Shown here piece after piece: positions 55,747 to 64,000 of a stretch of DNA of 64,000 bases. The notes beneath the pieces were generated by a model, which was not told the origin of the DNA, ran no database searches, and saw only the letters and a program-made list of their open reading frames with translations. The DNA comes from Bacteroidia bacterium (GTDB lineage: Bacteria > Bacteroidota > Ignavibacteria > SZUA-365). The stretch's first letter is position 1; every line of letters begins with the position of its first letter. The stretch spans positions 4,202,552 through 4,266,551 of the forward strand of contig JAOSJT010000001.1 in the NCBI GenBank assembly GCA_027493955.1, read 5' to 3'. The position numbers and the translations under genes are program-made.

Positions 55747-56370
55747 TTACCGTGTACTCCGGGTGTTACGGCTTTCCCACTCGCGGAACACCTCCGCAAG
55801 AATGACGCGATAGGCAGGATGGTAATTGGCGGCGTACTCGCGACTGTGGTGAATGACGTCCAATCCACTCGGACTGAGGGTTTCGTCGAAGTTTTCCATC
55901 TCGGTGGATGTCCAGGGGAATTGTCCCTGCGATGCGAGTGCGCGGGCTCTGTCCCATTGCGCGAGAAACGCCACCGTATCGGGCCGGAGACGCTCCATCG
56001 TCCGTTGCATAAGGCCGATGATGGTCTCTGTGGTAATTCCCATTCGCACCGCCGGACGCAGGTTGAGCCGCAGCATGTTGCCCGAAGGGCCGCAGGGCTC
56101 TGTGAGACGGGTTTCTTCGAATTCCGGGAGATGCGCAATTTCGCTCTCCAGCCGATTCCGTGCAAAATCCCAGTTCGTGATGATATGTCCCGGACCGAAC
56201 GCGTCCTGATACAGGGATTTGTACAGATCCTGAGCCTGGCTGAACGGATAGTCCTGCCTGAATGATTTCGCGAAGCTCCTCAAGGGATCAGCTTCCTGCT
56301 CCCTCGCATCGGAACAGGCAAGGAGGGGGAGTATGAGCATGAGAAGGATGAGGGTTGATATCGTGTTCAT
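55747..56370 (-). CDS. Conserved hypothetical lipoprotein
   Basis: A 207-residue lipoprotein (signal STLILLMLILPLLAC, lipobox PLLAC). The mature part carries LYKSLYQDAFGPGHIITNWDFARNRLE and GNMLRLNLRPAVRMG; a similar pattern (YKLLYQ...GPGHA...EPI...LVRVNLRP) occurs in a conserved family of unknown function. ATGs at 56382 and 56421 are alternatives; 56370 was chosen because the signal peptide begins there. It stands alone, opposite in orientation to the chaperone operon. Function unknown. Confidence 0.7.
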   Translation of the reverse strand: MNTISTLILLMLILPLLACSDAREQEADPLRSFAKSFRQDYPFSQAQDLYKSLYQDAFGPGHIITNWDFARNRLESEIAHLPEFEETRLTEPCGPSGNMLRLNLRPAVRMGITTETIIGLMQRTMERLRPDTVAFLAQWDRARALASQGQFPWTSTEMENFDETLSPSGLDVIHHSREYAANYHPAYRVILAEVFREWESRNTRSTR

Positions 56371-56585
56371 GGCAGAGTGCATTTCCTGTGAAGATAATAT
56401 AGCAGGGGATGAGAAGACCACCGCACGCTATTCTCCGCCGGCGTTGCGGAAACATCGTGTTGCGGCACAGTACCTGCCTGTTGTCCGGCGGCGTGGAACC
56501 GCCGGTTTACCTTGCTTTTATGCGCGAAAACGTGGTAATATAGAATCTGACTCTTTTTGTCAATCAAATATGGAATCAGCGACTC

Positions 56586-58652
56586 ATGAAGCGTATCATG
56601 TCAGCGAAACCTGAAACATGCACCCGTATCGCCGCAATGGCCCTGCTGGGAATGCTCCTGTTCACGCCGGCGCTGCATGCGCAGCAGGGAAAGGCGCCGA
56701 AGGGTTCTTCGAAACCGACCGTCCTCGCCAAAATCGGGAAGTACGACCTTTCTCTCGAGGAATTTGAACGTCAGTACATCCGCAACAACGGCGGTGAAGC
56801 CGCGGCGGCCCGATCCACGAACGCAGAGCGGCAGGAGTTTCTTGAACTGCTCATCAAGTACCGGCTGAAAGTACACGAAGCACGCGCGAAAGGCTACGAC
56901 AAGGATGCGGAAATCGTGAAAGAGCTTCAGGAGTATCGCAACAGTCTCGCTCTTCCGTATTTCACCGAACGGGCGCTGATAGATCCGAAAATCCGCGAAC
57001 TGCATGAGTTGCAGAAAGAAGAGATCCGCGCTGCCCACGTCCTCGTACGTGTCGTGAATGATTCCGAGGGCAACCCCGACACCACCGCTGCACTGAACAA
57101 AGCTCTCGATATTCTGCGCCAGGCGCGCGAAGGCGTGCCCTTCGACACGCTGGCAGCACGGCATTCGGATGATCGCGGTACCTCCGAGAAGGGCGGCGAC
57201 CTGTTGTACTTCACGGCCGGCATGACGCTGCCGGCATTCGACAGAGCCGTGTATTCTCTGACCAAACCGGGCGAACTGTATCCCACTCCCGTGCGGACCA
57301 TGTTCGGCTACCACGTCGTCAAGCTGATCGAACGCCGTCCCTCCCGCGGGGAGCTGCAGGTCAGTCATATCCTCGTGCGTACCAATCCGGACGAGCCCGG
57401 CGACACCACCACCGCGCTGCAGAAGCTCAATACCATTATCGACAGCATCAAACAGGGACACAGCTTCGCTGAACTCGCCACGCGCAATTCCGAGGATCCC
57501 GGTTCCGCCGCGAAAGGCGGTGATCTGGGCTGGGTCACGAGACGCAAGTTCGTACCCGAATTCGAACTCGTGGCCTTCGATCTGAAGGAGGGCGAACTCA
57601 GCCGTCCGGTGCGTACGCAATTCGGCTGGCATGTCATTACCATTACCGGCGAGCGTCCCCCGAAGTCTTTCGAAGACGCGAAGCAGGAGCTCAAAGAGCT
57701 GTACCGCCGCTACAGCTATGAAGAAGACAACAAGGCCTTCCTCCAGCAGATCTACGACGGTTACGGCATTACACTGAAAGATGACGTGCTGACGCAGTTG
57801 AAGTCGTCTGTGGACAGCACCGCCACGACCTCCGCGCCCGGCTGGTACAACAACATTGACGAGAAACTCAGGAAAGCGAAAGTCGCCACGTTCAAAGGCG
57901 GCGGTCTGACGATTGACGAGGCGATCCGTATCATCGAAAAGAATCAGGATTTGCAATCCAAGCCCCTGAATACACGTTCCCTTCGTGAAGTCATGGAACT
58001 CGCGGCGCAGAAGGAAGTGCTGCGTATCGAAACCGAGAACCTGGAGACGCGCTATCCTGAATTCGGCAGTCTCATGCAGGAATACCAGGAAGGCGTATTG
58101 CTCTTCAAAGCGGAACAGGATGCCGTGTGGAATCAGGTGAAAGTGGAAGAGGAACGCCTGAAAGCGTTTTGGGAACAGCACCGTAGCGAATACACCTGGC
58201 CGGATCGCGTGCGCTTCAGCGAAATCTTCGTCACCAGTGACAGTGTGTCCAAAGTGTTGCGCGACAGTCTCGACAAGGGCGTCCCCTTCGAGGAACTGGC
58301 CGAACGCCATACGCAGCGTGCCGGCTACAACAGCAAGCAAGGCGACTGGGGCTTGCAGCCCGTGGACGCCAACGAGCTGACCCGCCGTGTGCAGGGTATG
58401 CAGGACGGTTGGGTGGAAGGTCCGCACAAATTCCAGTACGGCTATTCCATCGTGAAGAAGACGGGCAAGGACCAGGCCCGCGAGAAAACGTTCGAAGAGG
58501 CGCAGTCGGAAGTTTCCAGCAAATTCCAGGAATTCGAAAGCAAGCGTCTCGAGAGCGAGTGGATCGAAGGACTTCGCAAAAAATACGGCGTCACCGTCAA
58601 CAACGCCGTGCTTGAAAAAGCCTTCGGCACGCTGACACAGGGGCGTTCGTAA
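56586..58652 (+). CDS. Periplasmic parvulin-type peptidyl-prolyl isomerase/chaperone (first of three)
   Basis: A 688-residue chaperone expected to help fold or escort outer-membrane and secreted proteins. Signal peptide about residues 12-33 (IAAMALLGMLLFTPALHAQ). N-terminal SurA/PpiD-like helical domain, then two good rotamase domains (IRAAHVLVRVVNDSEG with KGGDLLYFTAGMTLPAFD; LQVSHILVRTNPDEPG with AKGGDLGWVTRRKFVPEF), a helical insert of about 170 residues, and a third, divergent rotamase near the end (VRFSEIFVTSDSVSK, GDWGLQPVDANEL). It lies 56 bp before the second chaperone gene. Confidence 0.9.
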   Translation: MKRIMSAKPETCTRIAAMALLGMLLFTPALHAQQGKAPKGSSKPTVLAKIGKYDLSLEEFERQYIRNNGGEAAAARSTNAERQEFLELLIKYRLKVHEARAKGYDKDAEIVKELQEYRNSLALPYFTERALIDPKIRELHELQKEEIRAAHVLVRVVNDSEGNPDTTAALNKALDILRQAREGVPFDTLAARHSDDRGTSEKGGDLLYFTAGMTLPAFDRAVYSLTKPGELYPTPVRTMFGYHVVKLIERRPSRGELQVSHILVRTNPDEPGDTTTALQKLNTIIDSIKQGHSFAELATRNSEDPGSAAKGGDLGWVTRRKFVPEFELVAFDLKEGELSRPVRTQFGWHVITITGERPPKSFEDAKQELKELYRRYSYEEDNKAFLQQIYDGYGITLKDDVLTQLKSSVDSTATTSAPGWYNNIDEKLRKAKVATFKGGGLTIDEAIRIIEKNQDLQSKPLNTRSLREVMELAAQKEVLRIETENLETRYPEFGSLMQEYQEGVLLFKAEQDAVWNQVKVEEERLKAFWEQHRSEYTWPDRVRFSEIFVTSDSVSKVLRDSLDKGVPFEELAERHTQRAGYNSKQGDWGLQPVDANELTRRVQGMQDGWVEGPHKFQYGYSIVKKTGKDQAREKTFEEAQSEVSSKFQEFESKRLESEWIEGLRKKYGVTVNNAVLEKAFGTLTQGRS

Positions 58653-58708
58653 CAGAACGTCCCACTGCCGTGTCCTTGATGCATTCCGTCACACAACACA
58701 GGGAACGC

Positions 58709-60709
58709 ATGTCGTTCAGTAAATGCATTTTCGTTCTTGTATTTGTTTCCATCGTCTTCTCCGGCTGTTCGTCCGTACCGCGCGACGTGCTTGCCACCAT
58801 CGATGGTACGCCGCTGTCGGTATCCGACTATGAGGAGATGTTCCTTCGTACCCGACTGAACCGTCCGCATAACGACGAGGAGAAACGGGAATTCCTCACC
58901 ACTCTGACGGATTTTCGCGTGAAAGTGGCCGAGGCCGAGCGCCTCGGTCTGCAGAACGATCCGGACTTCATCCAGGAGGTCAAGGAATACCGCGATAATC
59001 TCGCGTTATCCTTTTTGTACGAACAGCGTCTCGCCGAGCCCGCGTTGCGCACACTGTACGACCGTCGTCTCGAGGAAATAAAGATTCAGCAGCTCGTCGT
59101 CAAATGGGCACCGGGCGAAGGCCCCGATGCCGACACGAGCATGACTTGGGAAAAAGCGCGGGTTGTCGAGAGCATCATCAAGGCCAGCGGACTTCCGTTC
59201 GATTCGCTGGTCACACTGTACAGCGACGACGGCGGTAAGGCGCGGACACGCGGCGTCATCGGTTGGATTATCGCCGGAACGACTTTCCCCTGGCTGGATG
59301 ATATGATCTACGACCTCCAGCCCGGCCAGGTCACACCGCACCCTTTGCGCACCGTGTTCGGCTATCACTTCTTCAAAGTACTGGACCGGAAGCCCGCGCG
59401 GCAGCGTCTTCGTCCCGCACAGATTCTCTACCGCCTCGACCTCGAGCAGCGCAACGACACCACCGCCGGCGTCGCATTTCTCGGCGCGCTGCGGGATTCC
59501 ATTCAGCAGGGGCTTGCGACCTTCGAGGAACTCGCCATGCGGCATTCGCAGGATACCGTGTCGGGTCCCATCGGCGGTGATCTCGGCTGGATGACGCGCG
59601 GTACCAATATCGAGGCCAATTTCGAGGACGCTCTTTTGAACCTGCAGGTGGGTGAAGTATCGCGCGTTGTGCGCACGCCCTTTGGTCTCCATCTGATAAA
59701 AATGCTCGCCGAAGAAGCACCCGAACCTCTGGAAAAACAGAAGGACCATTTGCGACGCATCTACCGCAACGAGCGCTTCGCCACAGATTTCCTGCATTTC
59801 ACGACGCAGCTCCGGCGACAGTACAACTACGCCATCAACGCGAATGTGGTCGAACGCCTGCTTGGGAGGATAGACTCGTCGCACAGCACATCCACGCCAG
59901 GCTGGGACAAGGCACTCACCCGTGAGGACCGCGCCGCGTATCTGCTCCGCACCGATATCGGTCCCGTAACGGTGGACGAAGCAGTGGCTTTCATCAAAAG
60001 TGAGCCCACCGTACAGATGCGCCGTTTCACAGCGGCAGTGCTCGACACCGTCGCGCTGATGCTGGCGGATCGCCGTCTCGCGCTGCATGAGTCGAGAGAT
60101 TTCGAGAACAGCATCCCCGAGTTCCGCCGCTTGCTTCAGGAGTATCGGTCCACCGCGCTCATCACGCGGCTTGAAGAGCGGGAGGTCTGGAATGCCATAC
60201 AGCCGGGCGAGGAGGAAATGCAGGCGTGGTGGCGCGAACGGAAGTCCGAGTTTACGCTGCCTCCGCGTGTGAAGATCGCGGAGATATTCACCCACACCGA
60301 GAAAATGTCCATGATTTTCAGGGACAGTCTCTACGCCGGCTACGACTTCGGTTATCTTGCCTCGCGCTATACGCAGCGACCCGGGTATTTCCGCAATAAT
60401 GGCGAGTGGGATTTCATGGATTACAATCAGAATGAACTTGCGCGCACCGCGGCCGGCATGGCTGTCGGGCAGATCGCCGGTCCCATTCCCTTCGAAGGCG
60501 GTTTTTCTCTCATCAAGGTGCTCGACAAGCATGATGCGCGTGAGCAGACGTGGGAGGAGGCCCGGTCCTCCGTGATCGGTATGTACAAGAGCGAACGGGC
60601 CGCCGCGCGTCGGGCCGAATGGGTGCGTGAACTTCGGGCCCGGCATCAGGTTGTGGAGTATCCCGGCAATCTGGACGCGGCCTTTCCGCCGGTGAAAATG
60701 GAGAACTGA
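58709..60709 (+). CDS. Parvulin-type peptidyl-prolyl isomerase lipoprotein (second of three)
   Basis: A 666-residue relative of the preceding protein, anchored by a lipoprotein signal (FVLVFVSIVFSGCSS, lipobox FSGC). The layout is the same: SurA-like helical N-domain (LATIDGTPLSVSDYEEMFL), a degenerate first rotamase (IQQLVVKWAPGEGPD), a canonical second one (LRPAQILYRLDLEQ with IGGDLGWMTRGTNIEANFED), a helical insert and a third (VKIAEIFTHTEKMS). The ATG at 58709 has AGGGA five bases upstream; ATG 58679 and GTG 58670 are alternatives that would place the lipobox further inside. Probably works with its neighbours. Confidence 0.88.
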   Translation: MSFSKCIFVLVFVSIVFSGCSSVPRDVLATIDGTPLSVSDYEEMFLRTRLNRPHNDEEKREFLTTLTDFRVKVAEAERLGLQNDPDFIQEVKEYRDNLALSFLYEQRLAEPALRTLYDRRLEEIKIQQLVVKWAPGEGPDADTSMTWEKARVVESIIKASGLPFDSLVTLYSDDGGKARTRGVIGWIIAGTTFPWLDDMIYDLQPGQVTPHPLRTVFGYHFFKVLDRKPARQRLRPAQILYRLDLEQRNDTTAGVAFLGALRDSIQQGLATFEELAMRHSQDTVSGPIGGDLGWMTRGTNIEANFEDALLNLQVGEVSRVVRTPFGLHLIKMLAEEAPEPLEKQKDHLRRIYRNERFATDFLHFTTQLRRQYNYAINANVVERLLGRIDSSHSTSTPGWDKALTREDRAAYLLRTDIGPVTVDEAVAFIKSEPTVQMRRFTAAVLDTVALMLADRRLALHESRDFENSIPEFRRLLQEYRSTALITRLEEREVWNAIQPGEEEMQAWWRERKSEFTLPPRVKIAEIFTHTEKMSMIFRDSLYAGYDFGYLASRYTQRPGYFRNNGEWDFMDYNQNELARTAAGMAVGQIAGPIPFEGGFSLIKVLDKHDAREQTWEEARSSVIGMYKSERAAARRAEWVRELRARHQVVEYPGNLDAAFPPVKMEN

Positions 60710-60768
60710 TTTTCGCCTTGTTCCGTGACGCAACGCTTCCGTATTCTATAGTTATTTGGAAAAAATTC

Positions 60769-62040
60769 ATGCGCTACATCCTTGCTCTTTCGTTTCTCTT
60801 CCTCGCCTCCGTTGTGCAGGCGCAGGAGACGCGCGTGCTGGATCGCATCGTTGCAGTGATCGGAGACGAAATCATCACCGAATCCGAACTACAGCTGCAG
60901 TTGCTGCAGCGGGGCATATCACCCGCCGGCGACAAGAAGGATGAGGAGCGGCGTATGCAGCTGCTGCAGGCAATGATGAATGACAAGCTCATTCTCGCGC
61001 AGGCGGTGCTTGACAGCGTGAACATCCCGCAGGAGGAGGTCACGCGTCGCCTGGAGGAACAGTTGCGCCGTCTCATCCAGCAGTTCGGCTCCGAAAGCAG
61101 ACTCGAGCAGGTGGCGGGCATGAGCCTCGCCCAGATGAAGCGCGAGTTCCGCGAGGATATTCGGAAGCGCTTGATGATTGAATCCATTCAGCAGCAGAAA
61201 TTCGGTGTCACGGAAATCACGCATCGCGAGGTGCTGGATTTTTTCGCGGTGTATGCCGACACGCTGCCGCCCGTTCCGGAGCAGGTGGAGTTGCGGCAAA
61301 TCGCCCTGTTCCCCAAAGTCACCGAGCAGTTTCGCGAAGCCGCACGCGCGAAAGCGCTTGCGCTGCTGGATTCTCTCCGTGCGGGCGCGCTGTTCGAGGA
61401 TCTGGCGCGGCGCTACAGCGACGATGCCGGAAGCGCCCGCAACGGCGGCAATCTCGGGCTCGCACGGCGCGGGGTGTTCGTGAAGGAATTCGAAGAAGCG
61501 GCGTTCGCTCTCGAACCCGATCAACTCTCCTCTGTGGTAGAAACCCAATTCGGCTTTCACATCATCAAGCTGCTCGAAAAGAAGGGCGAGGCCATTCGTC
61601 CCAGCCATATCCTGATCAAGGTGGAGAAAACCGGAGAGAGCGATCAGTATGTGATAGATTCACTGAAGGCGCTGCGGCAGCGCATTCTTGACGGCGCGTC
61701 GTTCGAGGAAATGGCCCGTCGTTACTCCGAAGACGAGGAGACGCGCAAGCGCGGCGGCAATCTCGGGATTATCGATGTGGCCGAATTGACGGACGAGATG
61801 AAGGCCGTGCAGCAGAATCTTTCGGCAGGCAGCATCTCGGAACCGGTGAAAATCACCCTCGACAAGGATTACGCCTACGCCATCATTGAGCTGGTGCAGC
61901 GCATACCGCAGCATGCCGCCACGCTGGAACGCGATTATCAGCGTATCGCGAATTATGCCAAGATCATCAAGCAGAACCGGCAGTATGCCGAGTGGATCGA
62001 GAAGATCAAGGATAACGTGTACTGGAAAATCAATATGTGA
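60769..62040 (+). CDS. SurA-like periplasmic chaperone (third of three)
   Basis: A 423-residue chaperone with a normal SurA layout: signal peptide (YILALSFLFLASVVQAQ), SurA N-domain (DRIVAVIGDEIITESELQLQ), two rotamase domains (EQVELRQIALFPKVTEQF with ARNGGNLGLARRGVFVKEFE; IRPSHILIKVEKTGES with KRGGNLGIIDVAELTDEM) and a C-terminal helix. It escorts unfolded outer-membrane proteins across the periplasm. The ATG at 60769 was chosen because the signal peptide starts there. It is 60 bp after the second chaperone gene, so the three form an operon. Confidence 0.92.
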   Translation: MRYILALSFLFLASVVQAQETRVLDRIVAVIGDEIITESELQLQLLQRGISPAGDKKDEERRMQLLQAMMNDKLILAQAVLDSVNIPQEEVTRRLEEQLRRLIQQFGSESRLEQVAGMSLAQMKREFREDIRKRLMIESIQQQKFGVTEITHREVLDFFAVYADTLPPVPEQVELRQIALFPKVTEQFREAARAKALALLDSLRAGALFEDLARRYSDDAGSARNGGNLGLARRGVFVKEFEEAAFALEPDQLSSVVETQFGFHIIKLLEKKGEAIRPSHILIKVEKTGESDQYVIDSLKALRQRILDGASFEEMARRYSEDEETRKRGGNLGIIDVAELTDEMKAVQQNLSAGSISEPVKITLDKDYAYAIIELVQRIPQHAATLERDYQRIANYAKIIKQNRQYAEWIEKIKDNVYWKINM

Positions 62041-62193
62041 GTGATGGATCGTCCGCTTCGACGCAAGGCCGCGTCGGCGCCGGCGTGACGGATCTTTGTA
62101 TTCTCATGAACGGGTCGCCACGTGTACAGCACTCTTCGCGGAAGGCGGTTGGCGGACCGACGTACGAAACGTATTTGTGTAGCGCGGAGCAAA

Positions 62194-63477
62194 GTGAGTA
62201 CTCTGAACATCGCATTTGAAGAACATGACCTGCCGAACGGCCTGCACGTCATACTGCACCGTGACGCCACATTGCCCATTGTCGCCGTCAACCTCTGGTA
62301 TCATGTCGGATCGAAGAACGAACACGAGGGCGAGACCGGTTTCGCGCATCTGTTCGAGCACATGATGTTTCAGGGCTCGGAGAACGTGCCGGCCAACATG
62401 CATTTTCATCACGTGCAAAGCGCAGGCGGCACACTCAACGCCTCCACGTCCTTCGATCGGACCAACTACTACAACACACTCCCGGCGCATCAGCTCGAGC
62501 TGGGGCTGTGGCTGGAGGCGGATCGCATGCGCAGCCTCGCCGTGAACGAGGAAAACCTCGAAACACAGCGCAACGTCGTGATCGAAGAGCGGCGGTCGCG
62601 CTACGACAATCAGCCCTACGGCACGATGATGATGGAGCTGTTCGCCCGTGCGTACAAGATGCAGGCCTACCGCTGGCCGACCATCGGGTCCATTACCGAC
62701 ATACGGGCCGCCACGCTGGAGCAGGTGCGGGCGTTTCATTCTATGTATTACCGTCCGGGTAACGCGTCGCTGTGCATTGCCGGCGACATTGATATGGACG
62801 CGGCCCTGGGCCTGGTGGAGAAATATTTCGGCGACATCGAGGATCATGACGGGGCGATATACCGTCCGTTCATGCACGAACCGCCGCAGACCACACAGGT
62901 GCGCGACTACGTGTACGACAGCATACCCCTGCCGGGATTGCTGGTCGGCATGCACATTCCGGATATGAATTCAAAGGACTTCCTTCCCCTCGATATCCTG
63001 TCCAATATTCTCACGTCCGGGGAAAGCTCGCGCATGTACCGCAGTTTCGTGCACGAAGCGCGTATCGCGCAGTCCGTTGTCTCCTATGCGTACGATCTGG
63101 AACTGCCCGGCTTGTTCCTGTTCCGCATCATCGCACAGCAGGGAAAAACCTCCGAGATGCTGGAAACCATGCTCTGGCGCGAACTCGACGACGTACGCAG
63201 AAACGGTGTGACCGAGCGTGAACTCGAGAAAGCGCGCAACCGCATCGAGGCCGGCTATGTGCATTCCGCCGTGTCGCTGCAATCACGCGCCGACATGCTC
63301 AACAGCTTCCGCGTACTTTCGCGGGACGCAGGGCTCATCAACACGCATTTGGACAGCATCCGGGCCGTGACGCGCGAGGACATACAGCGCGTTGCCGCTT
63401 GCTATCTGACGGAGCTGAACGCGACTTGTCTGCATTATCTCCCCTATCCGAAGCAATCCCCGGAGGCGGCACAATGA
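62194..63477 (+). CDS. M16 family zinc peptidase, catalytic subunit
   Basis: A 427-residue insulinase/pitrilysin-family protein with the inverted zinc motif H52-x-x-E55-H56 (GFAHLFEHMMFQGSENV) and the downstream glutamate region NVVIEERRSRYDNQPYG. No signal peptide is visible, although bacterial members of this class are often periplasmic. The GTG at 62194 has GGAG five bases upstream, so the 24-residue longer reading from 62122 is not favoured. It overlaps the next gene by ATGA, and the two probably form a heterodimer. Confidence 0.92.
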   Translation: MSTLNIAFEEHDLPNGLHVILHRDATLPIVAVNLWYHVGSKNEHEGETGFAHLFEHMMFQGSENVPANMHFHHVQSAGGTLNASTSFDRTNYYNTLPAHQLELGLWLEADRMRSLAVNEENLETQRNVVIEERRSRYDNQPYGTMMMELFARAYKMQAYRWPTIGSITDIRAATLEQVRAFHSMYYRPGNASLCIAGDIDMDAALGLVEKYFGDIEDHDGAIYRPFMHEPPQTTQVRDYVYDSIPLPGLLVGMHIPDMNSKDFLPLDILSNILTSGESSRMYRSFVHEARIAQSVVSYAYDLELPGLFLFRIIAQQGKTSEMLETMLWRELDDVRRNGVTERELEKARNRIEAGYVHSAVSLQSRADMLNSFRVLSRDAGLINTHLDSIRAVTREDIQRVAACYLTELNATCLHYLPYPKQSPEAAQ

Positions 63478-64000
63478 CACCATTGCATCCCGCATTCGAC
63501 AGAAGCCGTCCTCCGTTGTGCGGTACGCCGAAGGATGTTCTGTTCCCGGACTATTTCGAGCATGCGCTCAGCAACGGTCTGCGCGTTTTGGTGTACGAGC
63601 AGCCGGGATTTCCTCTCGCGACCATGCAGCTCGTAGCCCGTGGCGGCGCCTCGCGCGACGGTGATGTACCCGGTCTGGCGGCAATCACGTCCGAACTGCT
63701 GATCAAAGGGACGAGGCGACGCAGCTCGCATGATATCGCCGAAGAGATCGAATCGCGCGGCGGCTCGATATGGAGCGGTGCGGGCTGGGACAGCTGCGTC
63801 GTCGGCATTGGTATCCTGAGTCGTCATATCCCGCATGCCTTCGATGTGCTTGCGGATACAGTGCGCAATCCGGCGTTCGCCGAGGAGGAGATCGAACGCC
63901 TGAAAGAGCAGCGACTCGCGGATATTCTGCAGGACAAATCCAATCCGACCGTGCTCGCCTGGCATCGCTTCTGCGGTGCGGTGTACGGCGAACACCCGTA
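63474..64000 (+). CDS. M16 family peptidase, non-catalytic partner subunit (cut by window end)
   Basis: The first 175 codons of a second M16 protein. It has the family layout (NGLRVLVYEQPGFPLATMQLV, ARGGASRDGDVPGLAAITSE, LLIKGTRRRSSHDIAEEIES, GGSIWSGAGWDSCVVGI) but where the catalytic subunit has HxxEH it reads AAITSELLIKGT, so the zinc site is absent. Such inactive partners pair with the active subunit encoded just before. The gene continues beyond the window. Confidence 0.9.
   Translation, partial: MTPLHPAFDRSRPPLCGTPKDVLFPDYFEHALSNGLRVLVYEQPGFPLATMQLVARGGASRDGDVPGLAAITSELLIKGTRRRSSHDIAEEIESRGGSIWSGAGWDSCVVGIGILSRHIPHAFDVLADTVRNPAFAEEEIERLKEQRLADILQDKSNPTVLAWHRFCGAVYGEHP

Overview
The window reads as a high-GC chromosome segment of a Gram-negative bacterium in the Bacteroidota/Ignavibacteriota/Kapabacteria neighbourhood. 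The evidence is: seven genes whose products end in a type IX secretion system (T9SS) C-terminal sorting domain; an alternative complex III (ActA-F) gene set joined to a caa3-type oxidase operon; and a split NADH dehydrogenase locus (nuoA-F without nuoG-N). No 16S rRNA, tRNA or ribosomal protein gene is present, so the placement is inference.

Layout. 0-3.8 kb: end of a pterin dehydratase gene, a small TPR protein, pyrE and a long-chain acyl-CoA synthetase, separated by palindromic and GTGAAAAGG-type repeats. 3.8-8.3 kb: nuoABCDEF, tightly overlapped. 8.3-11.2 kb: an accessory stretch in which a T9SS protein and a truncated relative sit between two 113-bp direct repeats, followed by a Phd/RelE-type toxin-antitoxin pair. 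11.2-12.7 kb: a photolyase on the minus strand. 12.8-14.4 kb: a RAYT (REP-associated tyrosine transposase) gene with REP-like hairpins on both sides, including a downstream array of 14 repeat heads. 14.9-31.4 kb: one long respiratory cluster on the plus strand: lipoprotein cytochrome c, coxB, coxA (A2-type), ctaA, ctaB, coxC, coxD, an ABC-2 transporter, SCO1, DUF420, a small membrane protein, then actABCDEF. 31.7-33.3 kb: an AbgT-family transporter. 33.4-43.8 kb, minus strand: T9SS and choice-of-anchor-B proteins with tandem duplication, fragments and in-frame stops, then an M1 aminopeptidase with a T9SS tail. 44.1-46.0 kb, plus strand: a small hypothetical, rdgB and a lipoprotein. 46.4-55.1 kb, minus strand: two very large T9SS surface proteins. 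55.7-56.4 kb: a lipoprotein. 56.6-64 kb: three consecutive parvulin-type periplasmic chaperones and a pair of M16 peptidases, the second cut by the window edge.

How it fits together. Complex I passes electrons to quinone, alternative complex III takes them from quinol to cytochrome c, and the A2-type oxidase reduces oxygen; ctaA/ctaB make heme A and SCO1 helps load CuA. The parvulin chaperones and M16 peptidases fit an envelope that handles many large secreted beta-rich proteins.

The most unusual item is the 5' end of the 51.6-55.1 kb surface protein gene. Six copies of an 8-bp repeat lie between a start codon with a good ribosome binding site and the signal-peptide coding sequence. With six copies the frame is broken; four or seven copies would join it. 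This looks like a phase-variable switch. The same gene, and two other secreted-protein genes in the window, also carry a single in-frame stop codon. The RAYT gene with its hairpin array, whose stems show compensatory base changes, is a second system worth follow-up.
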